Source: Campylorhamphus procurvoides
Taxonomy: Eukaryota > Chordata > Aves > Passeriformes > Dendrocolaptidae
DNA: 64,000 nucleotides
Assembly: GCA_013396655.1 (NCBI GenBank)
Contig: WBMV01003161.1
Span: forward strand, 3,036,059 to 3,100,058
Direction of reading: 5' to 3'
Under the pieces are notes generated by a model. It searched no databases. It had not been told where the DNA came from and saw only the letters and a list, made by a program, of their open reading frames with translations. Every line of letters starts with the position of its first letter. Positions within the stretch are counted from its first letter, which is position 1. Both the position numbers and the translations under genes were made by a program. Shown here in pieces: positions 1-18,017 of the stretch.

Positions 1-6890
<6,890 letters not shown>

Positions 6891-6891
6891 N
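6891..6891. other. Ambiguous base (N) in the CpG island
   Basis: This is the only non-ACGT base I noticed in the window. It lies in the most GC-rich part of the MAGI1 upstream region, a usual place for weak read coverage. It does not touch the MAGI1 coding exon but falls within plus-strand ORFs of the island. Confidence 0.95.
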
Positions 6892-7060
6892 GGACCCCCC
6901 TACCCGGCTGGAATGATCCCTCTGCGAGAGCGGCCGGGGCCGCGGGCACTCCGCGCCGGGTGCTGCTCTCCCGGGGATCCTCGTGTTCTAAAGCAGAAGG
7001 GATGTTCGTGCTTTGCTTTTCCCGGCGGGGTTTCTAGGATTTTCCCAGCCGCAAACCTCT

Positions 7061-7594
7061 GCAATCACTTCTCACCTGTGCTTTCCAGGTGGTTGTTACG
7101 TGAGAGGACACAAAGTCCAAGTCCCGAGGAAAAAGTTGCACAAGCCCGTCATTAAAATGGTAACAAAGCGCTTGTGCAAGGCTCCGGTGAAAGTCGTGCT
7201 CCTGCTCTTAGTTCTCTGCTTTTTGATTGAGTGCTTGAGTTTGAGGCATTAAGAACGTTCTCAGGTTTTCCTTTCCCCGAGTGATTGTTGAGAAGCTGGA
7301 CAGACGATGGTGAGATCTGTCTGCTGGGAAAGGGACAGGCATCCATTTGTGTGTCCTTGGCCACAACTCTTCAAAGTTACGCAGAACTGGTGCAAAACTC
7401 TAAAAGGGGAAAATAAGTAAGCGTGCACGTACCAGCTGTCCCTTCCAGGTCATGCTCCATGCTTCCAAACCTGAAAGCCAGGCCTCATTTTGAACAGTCT
7501 TATGCATGACCGAACCCCTTCCAGCAAGGATTTCAGTTGTCAGATGTGTGCGTGCCCTATTTTGCTGCTAATCGGGACTGAGAAGTGACACAGG
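7061..7594. other. Spacer between the two CpG clusters
   Basis: This stretch holds no recognised gene. It contains a strong plus-strand acceptor-like sequence, a pyrimidine tract ending TTTCCAG at 7088. A 31-codon ATG ORF (7157-7252, plus) has a good Kozak context and a hydrophobic centre. Both are discussed among the findings; neither is established as transcribed. Confidence 0.4.
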
Positions 7595-7790
7595 GAAACA
7601 AAGAGCGCGGTCTGGCTCCCTGCGCTGCCCTAGCGTGCGCTCAGCCCCTGCAGCCCGCAGACTCTCGCTGCTGTCCGCGTCGCTCTCTCGTCTCACATCG
7701 TTCCAGCCAAGCGTGTACCGCGATGATCCGCGATGCAGGAGGACCGGCAGGCTCGGGGAGCCCGTGTGCTGCAGCTGGGGAAGGAGCTCA
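7595..7790. promoter_or_regulatory. Second, smaller CpG-rich cluster
   Basis: About 20 CpG dinucleotides fall between roughly 7606 and 7775 by hand count. This block stands apart from the main island, with several hundred bases of lower CpG density between them. It includes two copies of CCGCGATG at 7718-7725 and 7728-7735. It could be an alternative MAGI1 promoter, a promoter for a divergent transcript, or an unmethylated shore or enhancer. No gene is recognised in it. Confidence 0.5.
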
Positions 7791-8039
7791 GACCAATATA
7801 ATGCCGGCCCAGCTCTCGGCCAGGCTTAGCTCACAGAGCTGAGAGAGGCAGTAGGGGCACTTTGCCTGCCCTTACACCTGTCCTGGCTGAAGCAGGGCAG
7901 CCTGTCCTTCCCTCAAACCCTGCAATCTCACTCCTTTCCCCAGCCACAGTCTCTCATCTGTCTATTTCATAAAACTCCCAGCAGTTGTAGAAGCCGCAGT
8001 CTCTGGCCCAAGTGGCACAGCCACCTTCAGGCAAAGGAA

Positions 8040-8100
8040 TGGAAGGCTTTGTCCAATGTCACATAGCACAGCAGTGAGTCAGCTCAGTCCCCTGTGCCTC
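8040..8100. repeat. Possible ancient MIR/CORE-SINE remnant
   Basis: The segment around 8051-8085 (TTTGTCCAATGTCACATAGC and what follows) resembles the reverse complement of the conserved MIR core, which reads like TTGCCCAAGGTCACACAGCT. The similarity is by eye over about 40-50 bases. Such remnants are old and short in birds, and the match could be coincidental. Confidence 0.3.
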
Positions 8101-8941
8101 AGGCACCTCTGTCCAGGTCTCCATGGGAAGCAGATGGGACTGCCAGTGTTCAGGAAAGTCCTTCCAAGGAGGGGGCAGGAACCTGCCTTCTTGGGCACAG
8201 GTGGACTCTCAAAATTCAAAGTACCTGCTGTGTCTAGCCCTTGTTTGCTTCTGTCTAAGAGGTTTCATTCCATTTGGAACTTTAACGCTTCATTTTCATG
8301 CTTAAGGCTGTGCTGATCCCTTATGTTTGAGCAGCAACAAACTGCCTCACATCTGCTTTTGCTGGCTCAGTAACCAGTTACCCAATTTGTCACTTTTAGG
8401 ATGACAACACACTTTTTACTGTGCCTTCACCAATAAAGGCTGGATAGGTCATCAGGCTGAATCCCCCAGGCAATAAATGCTCAGGAGATCTGTGAATCCT
8501 GCAGAACAGCAGCGTGGCTCATGGGGAAGGGTTTCTCTCTCAGCTGTGAGAGTTGTGTCACACACATGAGCTCACAGTGCAAGGAGACCCTTGTTCACAG
8601 CTGAGAGTTGGGTGTGACGTATTTTCATCACCATCATTCTGCAGGATGTGTTATGTGACAGCCCTGCTAAGCTAAAAATCGTCTGGGATCCATGTGAGCA
8701 TCACATGAGCTGTGGCTGCCCTGAATAGATCTTACAAAACTATTCATGCCTCATGGAAAAATTTTTTGAAAAACACTATTTAGGAAAAATAATTTGGTAG
8801 TAAGATTTATGAGACAACAGATTTCCAAGGGCCTTTCTCTGTTTGCTTACAAACACTGCAACACTAATGAAAGTGTGAGCTATTCCACTCATAATCCTAA
8901 CACTGTACTCATGTCTGGGCCACTGTGTTCCCAAAATTGTT

Positions 8942-8971
8942 CTTGCTGGTAATTTAAAAAAAACCAGCAAG
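8942..8971. repeat. Perfect 9-bp inverted repeat around an A/T-rich loop
   Basis: CTTGCTGGT at 8942-8950 pairs with ACCAGCAAG at 8963-8971 across a 12-base loop of A and T. An inverted repeat of this size is expected a few times by chance in a window this long, so function is not implied. Confidence 0.6.
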
Positions 8972-9164
8972 TCCCAGCCAGAACTTTCTCTTGATTTTCA
9001 GACTTTTCCTTCAGTTTCTCTCCAGGGCCAACTTCCGACCATTTTACCTGCTGCTTGCATCCCGTAAGGACCAGCTGGTCAGCCTGGATAGCCCTGGACC
9101 CTGGGAGCTGGCTCTGACTGTGGCTGACTGACAATGACAACTCCCGGCACACCCCACACCGCGC

Positions 9165-9300
9165 CAGGTGGAATGGGGAAAGGCCTTTCCTGAGGGCAAC
9201 GCAGGTTTATATAGGGGCTCTGAGGGAAGGTTCTAGAACTGTGCCCTGATTGGACAGAGAGGGGTGGAATATGCAAATCAGGGTGAGGACTGACCAATGG
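9165..9300 (-). promoter_or_regulatory. Promoter-like module with TATA, CCAAT and octamer motifs, reading leftwards
   Basis: On the minus strand the motifs are ordered as in a compact RNA polymerase II promoter. The octamer ATTTGCAT lies at 9278-9271, CCAAT at 9253-9249, a heat-shock-like palindrome TTCTAGAA at 9238-9231, and a strong TATA box TATATAAA at 9213-9206. A second CCAAT lies on the plus strand at 9294-9298. The octamer context (CTGATTTGCATA) resembles the histone H2B box, but no histone or other known ORF follows the expected start near 9180. The module may belong to an LTR (see the 8478-9452 entry) or to an uncharacterised transcript. Confidence 0.45.
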
Positions 9301-10967
9301 GAGACTGCTGCGGGAACTGAGGGCCAACAGGAACTCAGGGTGAGGGCGAGAGGCGGGAAAACCGTGAGGGGAAGAAGACAAGATGGAGGAGAGCCAGGAA
9401 TGAAACTACAAGAGGAACAACCACGAGGGGAGAAACTGGGAAGGGCGTGACAATAAAGCTTTTAAATCAAAACTGTAACAGTAAACATGCAAAGACGCAG
9501 AACTTTAAACTTGAACTGCAAAAGTCTCCAGTCTGTAGACTTGACTGAGTCCGGGAGGTTTGCACCATCATCATCCTCATAAGGTCTTCTCTCCATTCTG
9601 TGTATATCATGCGTTCTCCAACATGGCACCACTTATAACAGCTCAAATATAGCCAAAGTTCTGATTTAATGATTAACAACCTGTCTTCATCTCTAACAAC
9701 TGCAGTTCTAATAATGACACTCTCCTTTTTTTGCAAGAGTCTCTAATTGCTTTATAAACTGTAATTAGGCAAACGTCACAGGGCACCTGCCTAGGGAACA
9801 TTAGCAGAGGGCAGGGAGAAGCTCAGGCACATTCCTCATCCAAGGAAGGCTCTTTGCATCCATCCTACCTCACCTGCAGCAGCGGGTCCAGCCTCACCTT
9901 TTGTAGGTCTGCACACTCTTTACCAGCTCACAGCCCATGTCAGAACTATAAAAACCGATTTGGGCTGGCTCAGACCTTTAAGGAGAGTCCAATTCTGTTG
10001 CTCTTTTGTCTATAGTCACAATGGTTGGGTAGTCCATCTGTTGGCAGTCTCTAATCTGTCAGGGTGAACAGGCTGGTGGTTTCTCTTCTGCATTAGAAGG
10101 TGATCTGCCTGCTTTGGATCCTGCTACAAACACACAACAATAGCTCAAAGGGTTCTTTCAAAGAGGGTATTGACCCATGGTGTTGGTCTCATAAGCATCT
10201 CTCAAATCTCATGCTGTGTCCTGGATTCTAAAATGGGTCAAATCTTCCCCAAGCATCAAATCATTCTCTCAGATTTCCTACTAAAGCTTGAGAAAACCAC
10301 ACTTTTGCTTGATTTTGGGATGAAAAACCATATCTAGTCACGAAGAATGCTGTGAGTGCATGGCAGTTCAGAGCCATGCGCTCCCACCAGAAAGCATAAA
10401 AAAATGACAGTGATAAAGGCTACAGAAAAGTACAGATTATTTAATACAGAATTTATTCTTAATTTCCAGCTAAACCCTCAGTGTCTTGACATCACAAGGA
10501 TGGTAGCAAGGAGGGGATGGGCTGATGTTGCTCTGAGTCCTTACTCTTACAAACATTTCAACAGACGACCCAGCTCCAGGTACTGAACAAACCCTGTATT
10601 TCTAGAAAACCTTCTGAGTGTCAGAACACAGACAGCTCTGGTTAAAGCCACTGACCCGCCAGCACCGACAGGTACTGTCCAAGGTTGGTTGCAGAGTTGG
10701 GCCAGCAAGTTCCATCCTAAAAGGCAACATCTTATGTGGGACATCTCCAGTCTCCTGCAGCAGTGGGGCTGGAGCCCCACCCCACAGCTGGCTCAGAGTG
10801 AATCTGTGATCACGGGATTCTAGGAAGAGAAAGGAAACTCATCCCTCACTGGGGTCCCATGTCACCTTCCTCTACAATTTATTTCAACAATATCACACAT
10901 AGCGGAATATGAAGCTGAAGATCAATCTCATAACCATATTAAGACACTCTGGGGTGTATTTTATAGG

Positions 10968-11021
10968 GCCATTAATATACTTCTTGGGTGGTTAAAGTCA
11001 CCCACAGCATAAATTAATGGC
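10968..11021. repeat. Nested inverted repeat
   Basis: The outer arms are GCCATTAAT (10968-10976) and ATTAATGGC (11013-11021). Inside lie GGGTG (10986-10990) and CACCC (10999-11003) with an 8-base loop. Both arm pairs are perfect and concentric to within a base. The outer pair alone would be unremarkable by chance; the nesting is what makes it worth recording. Confidence 0.5.
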
Positions 11022-11594
11022 TCCATAAAACTCGCTCTGTCATATCCTATGGCTTAAATAACACACAACAAGCTGAGGCTGAGTATATTGGGATGTTGCT
11101 GAGCTCATTGGGTGGAAGCAAAAGGGCCCAGAGCAACCACCTGGAAGTGGGGATGCCCCACAGGGATACCAGCCTCAAGGTGTCCAACAGACGGTTTAAA
11201 AAGGAAGATTCTTAAAAAAACCAACACAATTACAAACTGTAGATTTCATTAACTTCCATTAGCACTTGTGCTCCCGAGTTTATTAGTTTCTTTCACACAC
11301 ATCTTCCCTGCAGAAGCTGTTCTGTTCCAGGATATGATTGCTGTGGGTGTGGCTTTTTGGCAAGGAGGGAGCCAGGCTGCTCCCAGCCTTGTAAAACTCC
11401 CGAGAAGTCAGGAGCAGAGCGGGCAAAGCCTGTTGGTTAAAGTAAGGATCAGATTGGCTTTGCAAGGGAAGCTGAACCTGCTGCACATTTCAGCTTTCTG
11501 AAAGAAATCTGAAGGAAACATCAATGTAGTGTCCATTTTGGGCAGATTTTACTGGAGTGGAGGTCTCTGGTACACAGAGAAGCATTTCCAAAAT

Positions 11595-11627
11595 GAAAAG
11601 AAAAAGAAAGGAAAAAAGAGAAAAAAA
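11595..11627 (+). repeat. Polypurine (A/G) tract
   Basis: Thirty-three consecutive purines, mostly A with single G interruptions, on the plus strand. It is simple-sequence DNA with no coding signal. Confidence 0.8.
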
Positions 11628-14600
11628 TTGGTTTTTCCTAGTCTTTCTTGACTATGATCTAGTTATTGAAGGAGCAAATTCCTTCTCCTAGTCTGGTAGG
11701 TATTAAGTCTCACTAAGTCACATTCTTCTCTAGAAATTTTTCTTTGCTGTTTTAATGGCTCCACATGAGTTACTGGAGACTTTTCAGTAGACACTGTGTC
11801 CTGCTAAGATAAGCTATCCCAATTTACCTGTCTCAGCTGATAAACCTACCCCTTTCTGCTTCTGCTGCTTGAGAAAGAAAAGGTCTCACCTCTGATTTGT
11901 GCTGCAAGAGTTCAACACAACTGCCCAAGGCACCAACTCTCAGGAGTTTCATTCTTCCCTCCTTTATTATCTTCTTTGTTCCCCCTGCAGATACACAGAG
12001 AGCCTCATCACATCCTCAAACTCTACTACCAGCTCTACTAATGGAGATGCTGTTTCCTGTCCTTCCCCTCCTTCTTACACAGCACCACCTCTCCATTCCA
12101 TTCTCTGTATCTCCTCTCTATTTTCTCTATGTGTCTTCAACACAAAACTTGCTATTCATTCCCCCTGAAAACTAGGAGACAGCTAAATCAGGAAAGAGTT
12201 CTGCTGTAAGTCTTTATGGTGCCATAAAGAAGAGGCAAAGTCTGAACATTTCAAAGATGCTGCATGCTGAGTAAGTTGATAGTCCCTTGTGATGGATGTG
12301 CGTTCAAGTCTAATGGCTTAAATATGGAAAAAAAGCAGGGAAAAAAAGCTCAGAATAACCCACCTCTCCCCATGGCACAGTCTGGTTCAAATAACTTGAG
12401 TGAACCTAATTAAAGGTGTCAATCTCATGATTTGGCTTGAAAATAAAATTAACCACAAAGGCTCAGCTTTCCAAAACTAACTGGCATATGGGGTTGTATC
12501 AGTGCAGTATCTTGTCCACCAGCTCCACTTTGAAGGGTTTGTTTTTCTCAACAGTGAAGAATCAATGCACAGAATATCAATAGCAATTCTGTGTGCAGAA
12601 TAAACAGCAAAAATCCCTTTTCCCTTATAAAAACTCTGAGTTGAGGAAAGATTTCTATAATAGAGAATTGATTTCATCCTCCCCAAAAGTTTGCCCAAGC
12701 AGTCTGAAAGAGATTAAAAGAAATAAATAAAAAGGTGGCAGTAAGGCGCAACCAGGGAACAGGCTGATGGTTTGGGAAAGAAGTTCCTTTGGAGCAGTAT
12801 GGATCTGCTCTTCCTTCACAGCAGGGAGTAGCTGGGAGGTTACTCTCTGGGTCACAATTATAATTCTGGCAAAAGGCACAACAGACAAGGCAGCAACAAA
12901 CTGCACAGCCCCGATCCTGCAGCCATCTGGGGCCTGGCTTTACTCTGCTCGTAAGAGTAATTTACAGGCATCAGACAAGCCACATGTGTAAGGTTGAGCA
13001 TACACACAAATATTCTCAGAAGCAGAGCCAATTAACACACCATGAGATATCACTCAGTGATTTGGAAGATATACAAACCCCATCTTGCTTTTTGAAGCAC
13101 GGGAGCAGAAGAATTCATGGCGACATCTGACACTGTATCTTCACAGAAATATCCATGATCAACTTCTTGCTTCCTGGTCCCACAAGAGCATCTTTATGCT
13201 AAAGCAGCATCTACTGCACATATGAGCTTGCTCCAACAAAAGCAGCAGCTTTGATATGAGGCACTAGCCCTGCCATGCCATACCCCCTATGGAAAGATTA
13301 TGATCATCATTACTATTTATACAGAATAACAGCCAGAAGCCTTGGCTGGGACAAACTCCCTTAAGCTCCCAGGGCTAAGTCAGCCAAACATAAAGGGAGA
13401 GGCTCTTTTTCTCCAGGCAGCTCCAAAGAGGGATGTGGGGCCTGGGAGCAGGTCAGTTGCAATTGGGATTAGGATTCCTGACTCCCTGCCTGGCATCCTA
13501 ATATTAGCGCTCATTGTCTCCCAGCCCATCTCATCATTCTTTCACATGAACCACAGGCCCGAATTAGCCTGTCTCGCTGCATAATCTGCCAGCCCATCCT
13601 GTGTGCTAAATTAGTCAGGGACTGAGCAAACATCATGGGAACAGCTCTTGTATAGTGTATGCAGGCTAAGTTATTCCTACAGCATTGTTTGCTCTATGTT
13701 TTCCAAGCATCATCACAAAAGAATGATGGGCCAGATCCTGGAGCTGTCGGCTCTGCGCTCATCCGTGCTCCAGCCTGCCACTGCTCTCCAGTGCAGCACA
13801 GAGATGAAAGCCGGCTCAGTGGTGGCTCTGCTGGGAGCCAGCTTTGGGAAAAAGTGTTAACAAATGAACTCCAGTTGGGTGGCAGATGAGCAGACCAAGA
13901 AGCCAGCAGCAGGACCGGGGCTTGTACAACCGCCAGCCCATCCTTGCGGCACATGCCGGCCTCCTTGCTGTGGTATTTACAAGTTTCCTGAATTTCCTCC
14001 CTCATCTTGCATTCAGTGATGGATGGGCCGGTTGGTTTTTGTCTGCCACATGGGCTTCTTATCTCATCATGTGCTTTAGCTGTCCACAAAAACACACAGC
14101 CCTCAGCACAAAGGGACAGGGAGCTGATGGAGCTTCAAGCCAGTGCCCCCAGTAAGTTTCAGTCCCTCTGAGTCAAGTTCCTCCTGCTACGAGGGGCTGA
14201 TGGCATCAATTTCCACCAGGCTACTCAGCCTCTGTGGAGTGAGGCTTAAATCAGAAGCAGAAAGATATGGGGGAATCACATCAAGTCCTGCCTTTGAGTC
14301 ACTCAGCACACAGCCACTACCTCCTCCCAAGTGAGGGACTGCTTGCAGAACATAAAGCAGCAGGTAAAATAAAAAGGGGAGGGGGGTGGGTCATGGGAGA
14401 GCCCGTGCCTCTAAGCAACCAGTCAGCCAAGTCACAGGACTGGTTTTATAAGGTGCATGCAGGGTTTTGGACAGCAGCTATTGAAAGACAAGCGACTCAT
14501 TGAATATTATCCCTTTCTGGCAGCAAGATCAGTGCAGTCAATTAGCTGTAAAATCTGAATCATGTCCCTGGCAGGCTCAAAGAGGAAGCAGCTCCACCTT

Positions 14601-15640
14601 CCTGCTCTGCCCACAGAGGTCACGGCATCCACTGCATGGTTCTGCCGACAGCAGCTTGCCAGACCTGTCACAGGCAGCCACCACAGCAGGGATAAATCAG
14701 GATATTGCTCCCATCACACAGCAGGAACAGCTCAACTCCCAGTTCTCAGCGTGACATCATGGAGGCTTTCCACAATCCCAAGACCACTGCGCAAAACCCT
14801 GTGCCATAAATCCATCCATGCAGCACCACATATGGATGGACACCACATCTCCATACATCCCTCAACACCCTTTTACTGCCAAGCTCATTTCTTTTTTATT
14901 GCTGTAGAATAAAGTCTTAACACTCCTGACTTGCATCAAATGAGCTTTTAGTTGAAGATCCAGATCCATGGAAACTGGATTGCCTTGTACAATGATAGAC
15001 ACAGTCCACTGCCCAGCAGAGAACCAGAACTGAGAAAAAGCAGCCCATCAGAGCTCCCGCAGTGACTTACTTGCTCTAGGGAGCTGTTTCTCCCCAGTGA
15101 CTCTTTGGAGACACATCTGAATGAATGGAGTTGTCTTTGCATTTCTCTGTTAGCTATAAATCCACTCCTGGCATGTATGTTCCCAGTTTCCACCTCCTGT
15201 GTGTGTCACTGGGTCCAACGTCCAGCCTTACTGGCTGGAGATGACTCATCTTCATCCTCCTCAGTGTGACAGGGATTAGACCCAAGGCGAATTAGCAAAG
15301 TAGAAGGCTTGTCTTGGACCAGGGCCAATTTCAGCATGTCGATAATTTATAAAAACACATTGCTCTCCAGCCAAGCAAGTTTCAGTTCCTAGATGATTCA
15401 GCAGCAGTGCTACAAGGAAATATGGATGTGAAAAGTCCCTGTAGGAATTTCTGTATAATTCTGCATTGAAATAAAGTGCCCTGAACCCGGCAGTAGAATG
15501 GAAATTGGGAATTAAGGATCATTCCTTCTGTGTCTGCAGGGACTGCTAAAAGCTGGGAAATTTTTAGTGGAGTTTCAAGGCAGGAGGAAAGAAAGAGCAA
15601 TGGCAGAAACCAGGGAGGGGGAGGACCTTGGAGTGGAGAA

Positions 15641-15660
15641 GGAAAGGAAAGGAAAGGAAA
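15641..15660 (+). repeat. (GGAAA)4 microsatellite in a purine-rich stretch
   Basis: Four perfect pentanucleotide units of GGAAA lie at the end of a G/A-rich region that begins near 15585. It is a candidate variable repeat. Confidence 0.85.
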
Positions 15661-18008
15661 TACATTTCTTGATTTTGCTTCAGCCACTTTGCACCAGCTG
15701 CAACTCTGTTGTCACTAAAAGGATTAAAATCCTGTGCACAGGTAAGGGAAAAGTTGGAGTAAGAAACCTCTAAAAACATTTCCAGAAGGCAGCCCAGAAA
15801 ATGGGAAGTATAAAGAGCCAGAGACAGCTCCAAAGCTCATCTGAGCACTTCGGGTTTTGGATGTGAGCCACATCTATTTTAAAAAAGAATGAGAAAAGGA
15901 AATATAAAAAGAAAAGTACCACGTACCTGCCCAATGAAAATTAATTTCTGAAAGGGCATGGCAAGCCAAAGATGAATATTTCATCTCTTCTGACCTCTTT
16001 CAGTTCATTATCCTAATTGTGAGCTTCAGGACCACAAGTTCCCCACATGCAAAGTCAGCAGGGACAGGATGGCACAAGGTATAACAATCCTTCTGAACAG
16101 ATTCCAACAGTAGATGGAGTGAAGGGGACTAAGGGCTATAAAACCACTGCAATAGCACGAAGTAACTTCAAATGGAGCCACTGGACAAATTCCTGTTTGC
16201 TCAGAAACAATTCCACAAGAGAGAACACCTCCCACTCCCTCCTTTTATCATTTCACTCTACCACCTACTTGCCCTACAACACCCAGAAGCACCTTGCAAG
16301 GTCAAATGGCCATTTCTGAGCAGCCTGAGCCAATGCCAGACTCACACCATGTCATGCAGAGCAGCCTCTTCCCCTCAAGTGATGTTTTCCAGCCTGCTTC
16401 TGGCAGAAACTTCACACTCACCTGTGTGCGGCTTGGCAGACACCCCACAGTTCAGAGAGAAGCTCAGCATCCTGCAACCCTTGCATGAACCCAGCCCTCC
16501 CTCCCCGACCTGCTGCCTGCCTACATCGCTGTTGGTTCTCTTGACAAGCAGCAATTTAATCCTTCTTTTCATAAAGAAAATCCACTTACATTTTACTGTG
16601 CAGCATAGACCTTATCATCTATCCTTGCATCCATGGGAATCCTATCGTGACTTCCCTGACAGCCAAGGCTGGCTGCTGCTGAACTCAGACTATTGAAATT
16701 CCCTGCATTTTTACTTTTCCTGGGTTTAATTGCTCCTCAGCACTGACATTTCCAAAGGATGCTTCTTTGCTGCTTTTGTGTAGAGCGTGTTTGTGTTTTT
16801 CACTCACTGCCATGTCTTCCCTGGAGCCCTCGCTAATGAATGCTGCATGCTGATGACCTCTCCATTATAAATAGTTTAATAATTTTAAATAAATATGGGA
16901 CAGTGCCATGATTATGTGGGTATTTCATCTACCCTGCAGCACAAGGAGCTGAAGCTGACAAAGGCAACCATGGCTTTATTTGTCATTCTGCTGCTTGTTT
17001 GCCACAGAAAGCAAGGGAAGGGGCTGGGATGTAACACAGCACAGAATAACACAGCAGCAGATGTGTCATTCCAAGTGTATCACAAGGAGCTGCTCCCCAT
17101 CCTATCACAGCAGATGAATGCAATAAAGAGAAAACTTTGGAGTTGTTAATTTGGTTACTTGAATCTACAGGGCTGCAAAACTATTAGCTGAGACCCAGAG
17201 TAAACCAGATGAAGGTATATGGGAGAATTATGTTATACCATTTTTCCACTGCGTTGCAACAGAATTAACACATTAGCCTGACATTTAGCTGATATAATTT
17301 ATTCCTAATTTCTGAGCAGTAAGATCAAATCAAAACCAAACCAACAGTGACAAAGGAAAAGAGAAAGGGAAAGAGCCTGAGTTCAGGTCAAGTTTTCCAA
17401 CATGTTAATTAAGTTTTCAGCCCATCAACTTCTGTTGTCCTAATTTCCCTTCTTTCCTTCTGGGTGCATCCGGATTTCTGCTATGTGCAGATCATGTGGG
17501 TTAGATCTAAATTTGCTTGTCCCTCACAACCAGCTTCTCAGGCAGAAAGAAAGCTCCTAGAAAGTTCACCCAATGGTACCCGAGGATTGCCTTCACTCCC
17601 AGGTGGCATAAAGCCAGGATTGATGCTCCACAACTTCCACTCCCAGCCTACGATTTTACCAAGGCATGGGGTGTGAACAGGGACTGCTGCCAAGGCAGTA
17701 ATTTACAGCAGTGCAATCCATCCCTGTGGACAAGGAGGAGCAGTGATAGCTGATACCAGCTGTTCCCCAAATGTTTCCACTGAGGAGCCAGCTTCTGGGC
17801 TTAAAAACCCAGCGCCCAGATTTGAGAAACCTACTTTTGTGGTTGCAAGCTTCCTCCTGCAGCTGAGCATCCATCAGGCTTATTGTGCTTCTGCGTCCTC
17901 ACTGGGAACCTCTCCTTTACACCTGCTTTCCTCAAGCAGCAGAGCCTGCACAGCCAGCCCCAAAAATGTGCCCTCCTGCAAGTCACCCAACTCAGATAAG
18001 CACCTTTT

Positions 18009-18017
18009 CCCCCCCCC
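18009..18017 (+). repeat. Nine-base C homopolymer
   Basis: A run of nine C residues follows a short T run. It is of note mainly as a site of likely sequencing length error. Confidence 0.8.

Larger units (their letters stand above)
8478..9452 (-). mobile_element. Possible solo LTR containing the promoter-like module (boundaries uncertain)
   Basis: Reading the minus strand, the right edge begins TGTCACG at 9452, a plausible LTR 5' end. The promoter-like motifs lie about 150-250 bases inside it, as in a U3 region. A possible partner end is TG on the plus strand at 8478-8479. The two ends are flanked by ATAAA at 8473-8477 and 9453-9457, which could be a 5-bp target duplication. Against this, the implied R-U5 part is unusually long, no AATAAA is evident where R should end, and a match of this length can arise by chance. 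I do not recognise the family, and no retroviral coding sequence is present. The true element, if any, may be only about 9060-9452. Confidence 0.2.

Noticed and set aside
9079..9381. Minus-strand ORF downstream of and across the promoter-like module
   Set aside because: The frame spans the motifs themselves, so it cannot be the product of that promoter, and the Ser/Pro-rich product is unrecognised.
16172..16696. A 174-codon plus-strand ORF starting at ATG
   Set aside because: The product is Ser/Pro/Leu-rich without domain or family resemblance, and neither flanking splice signals nor paralogues are evident.
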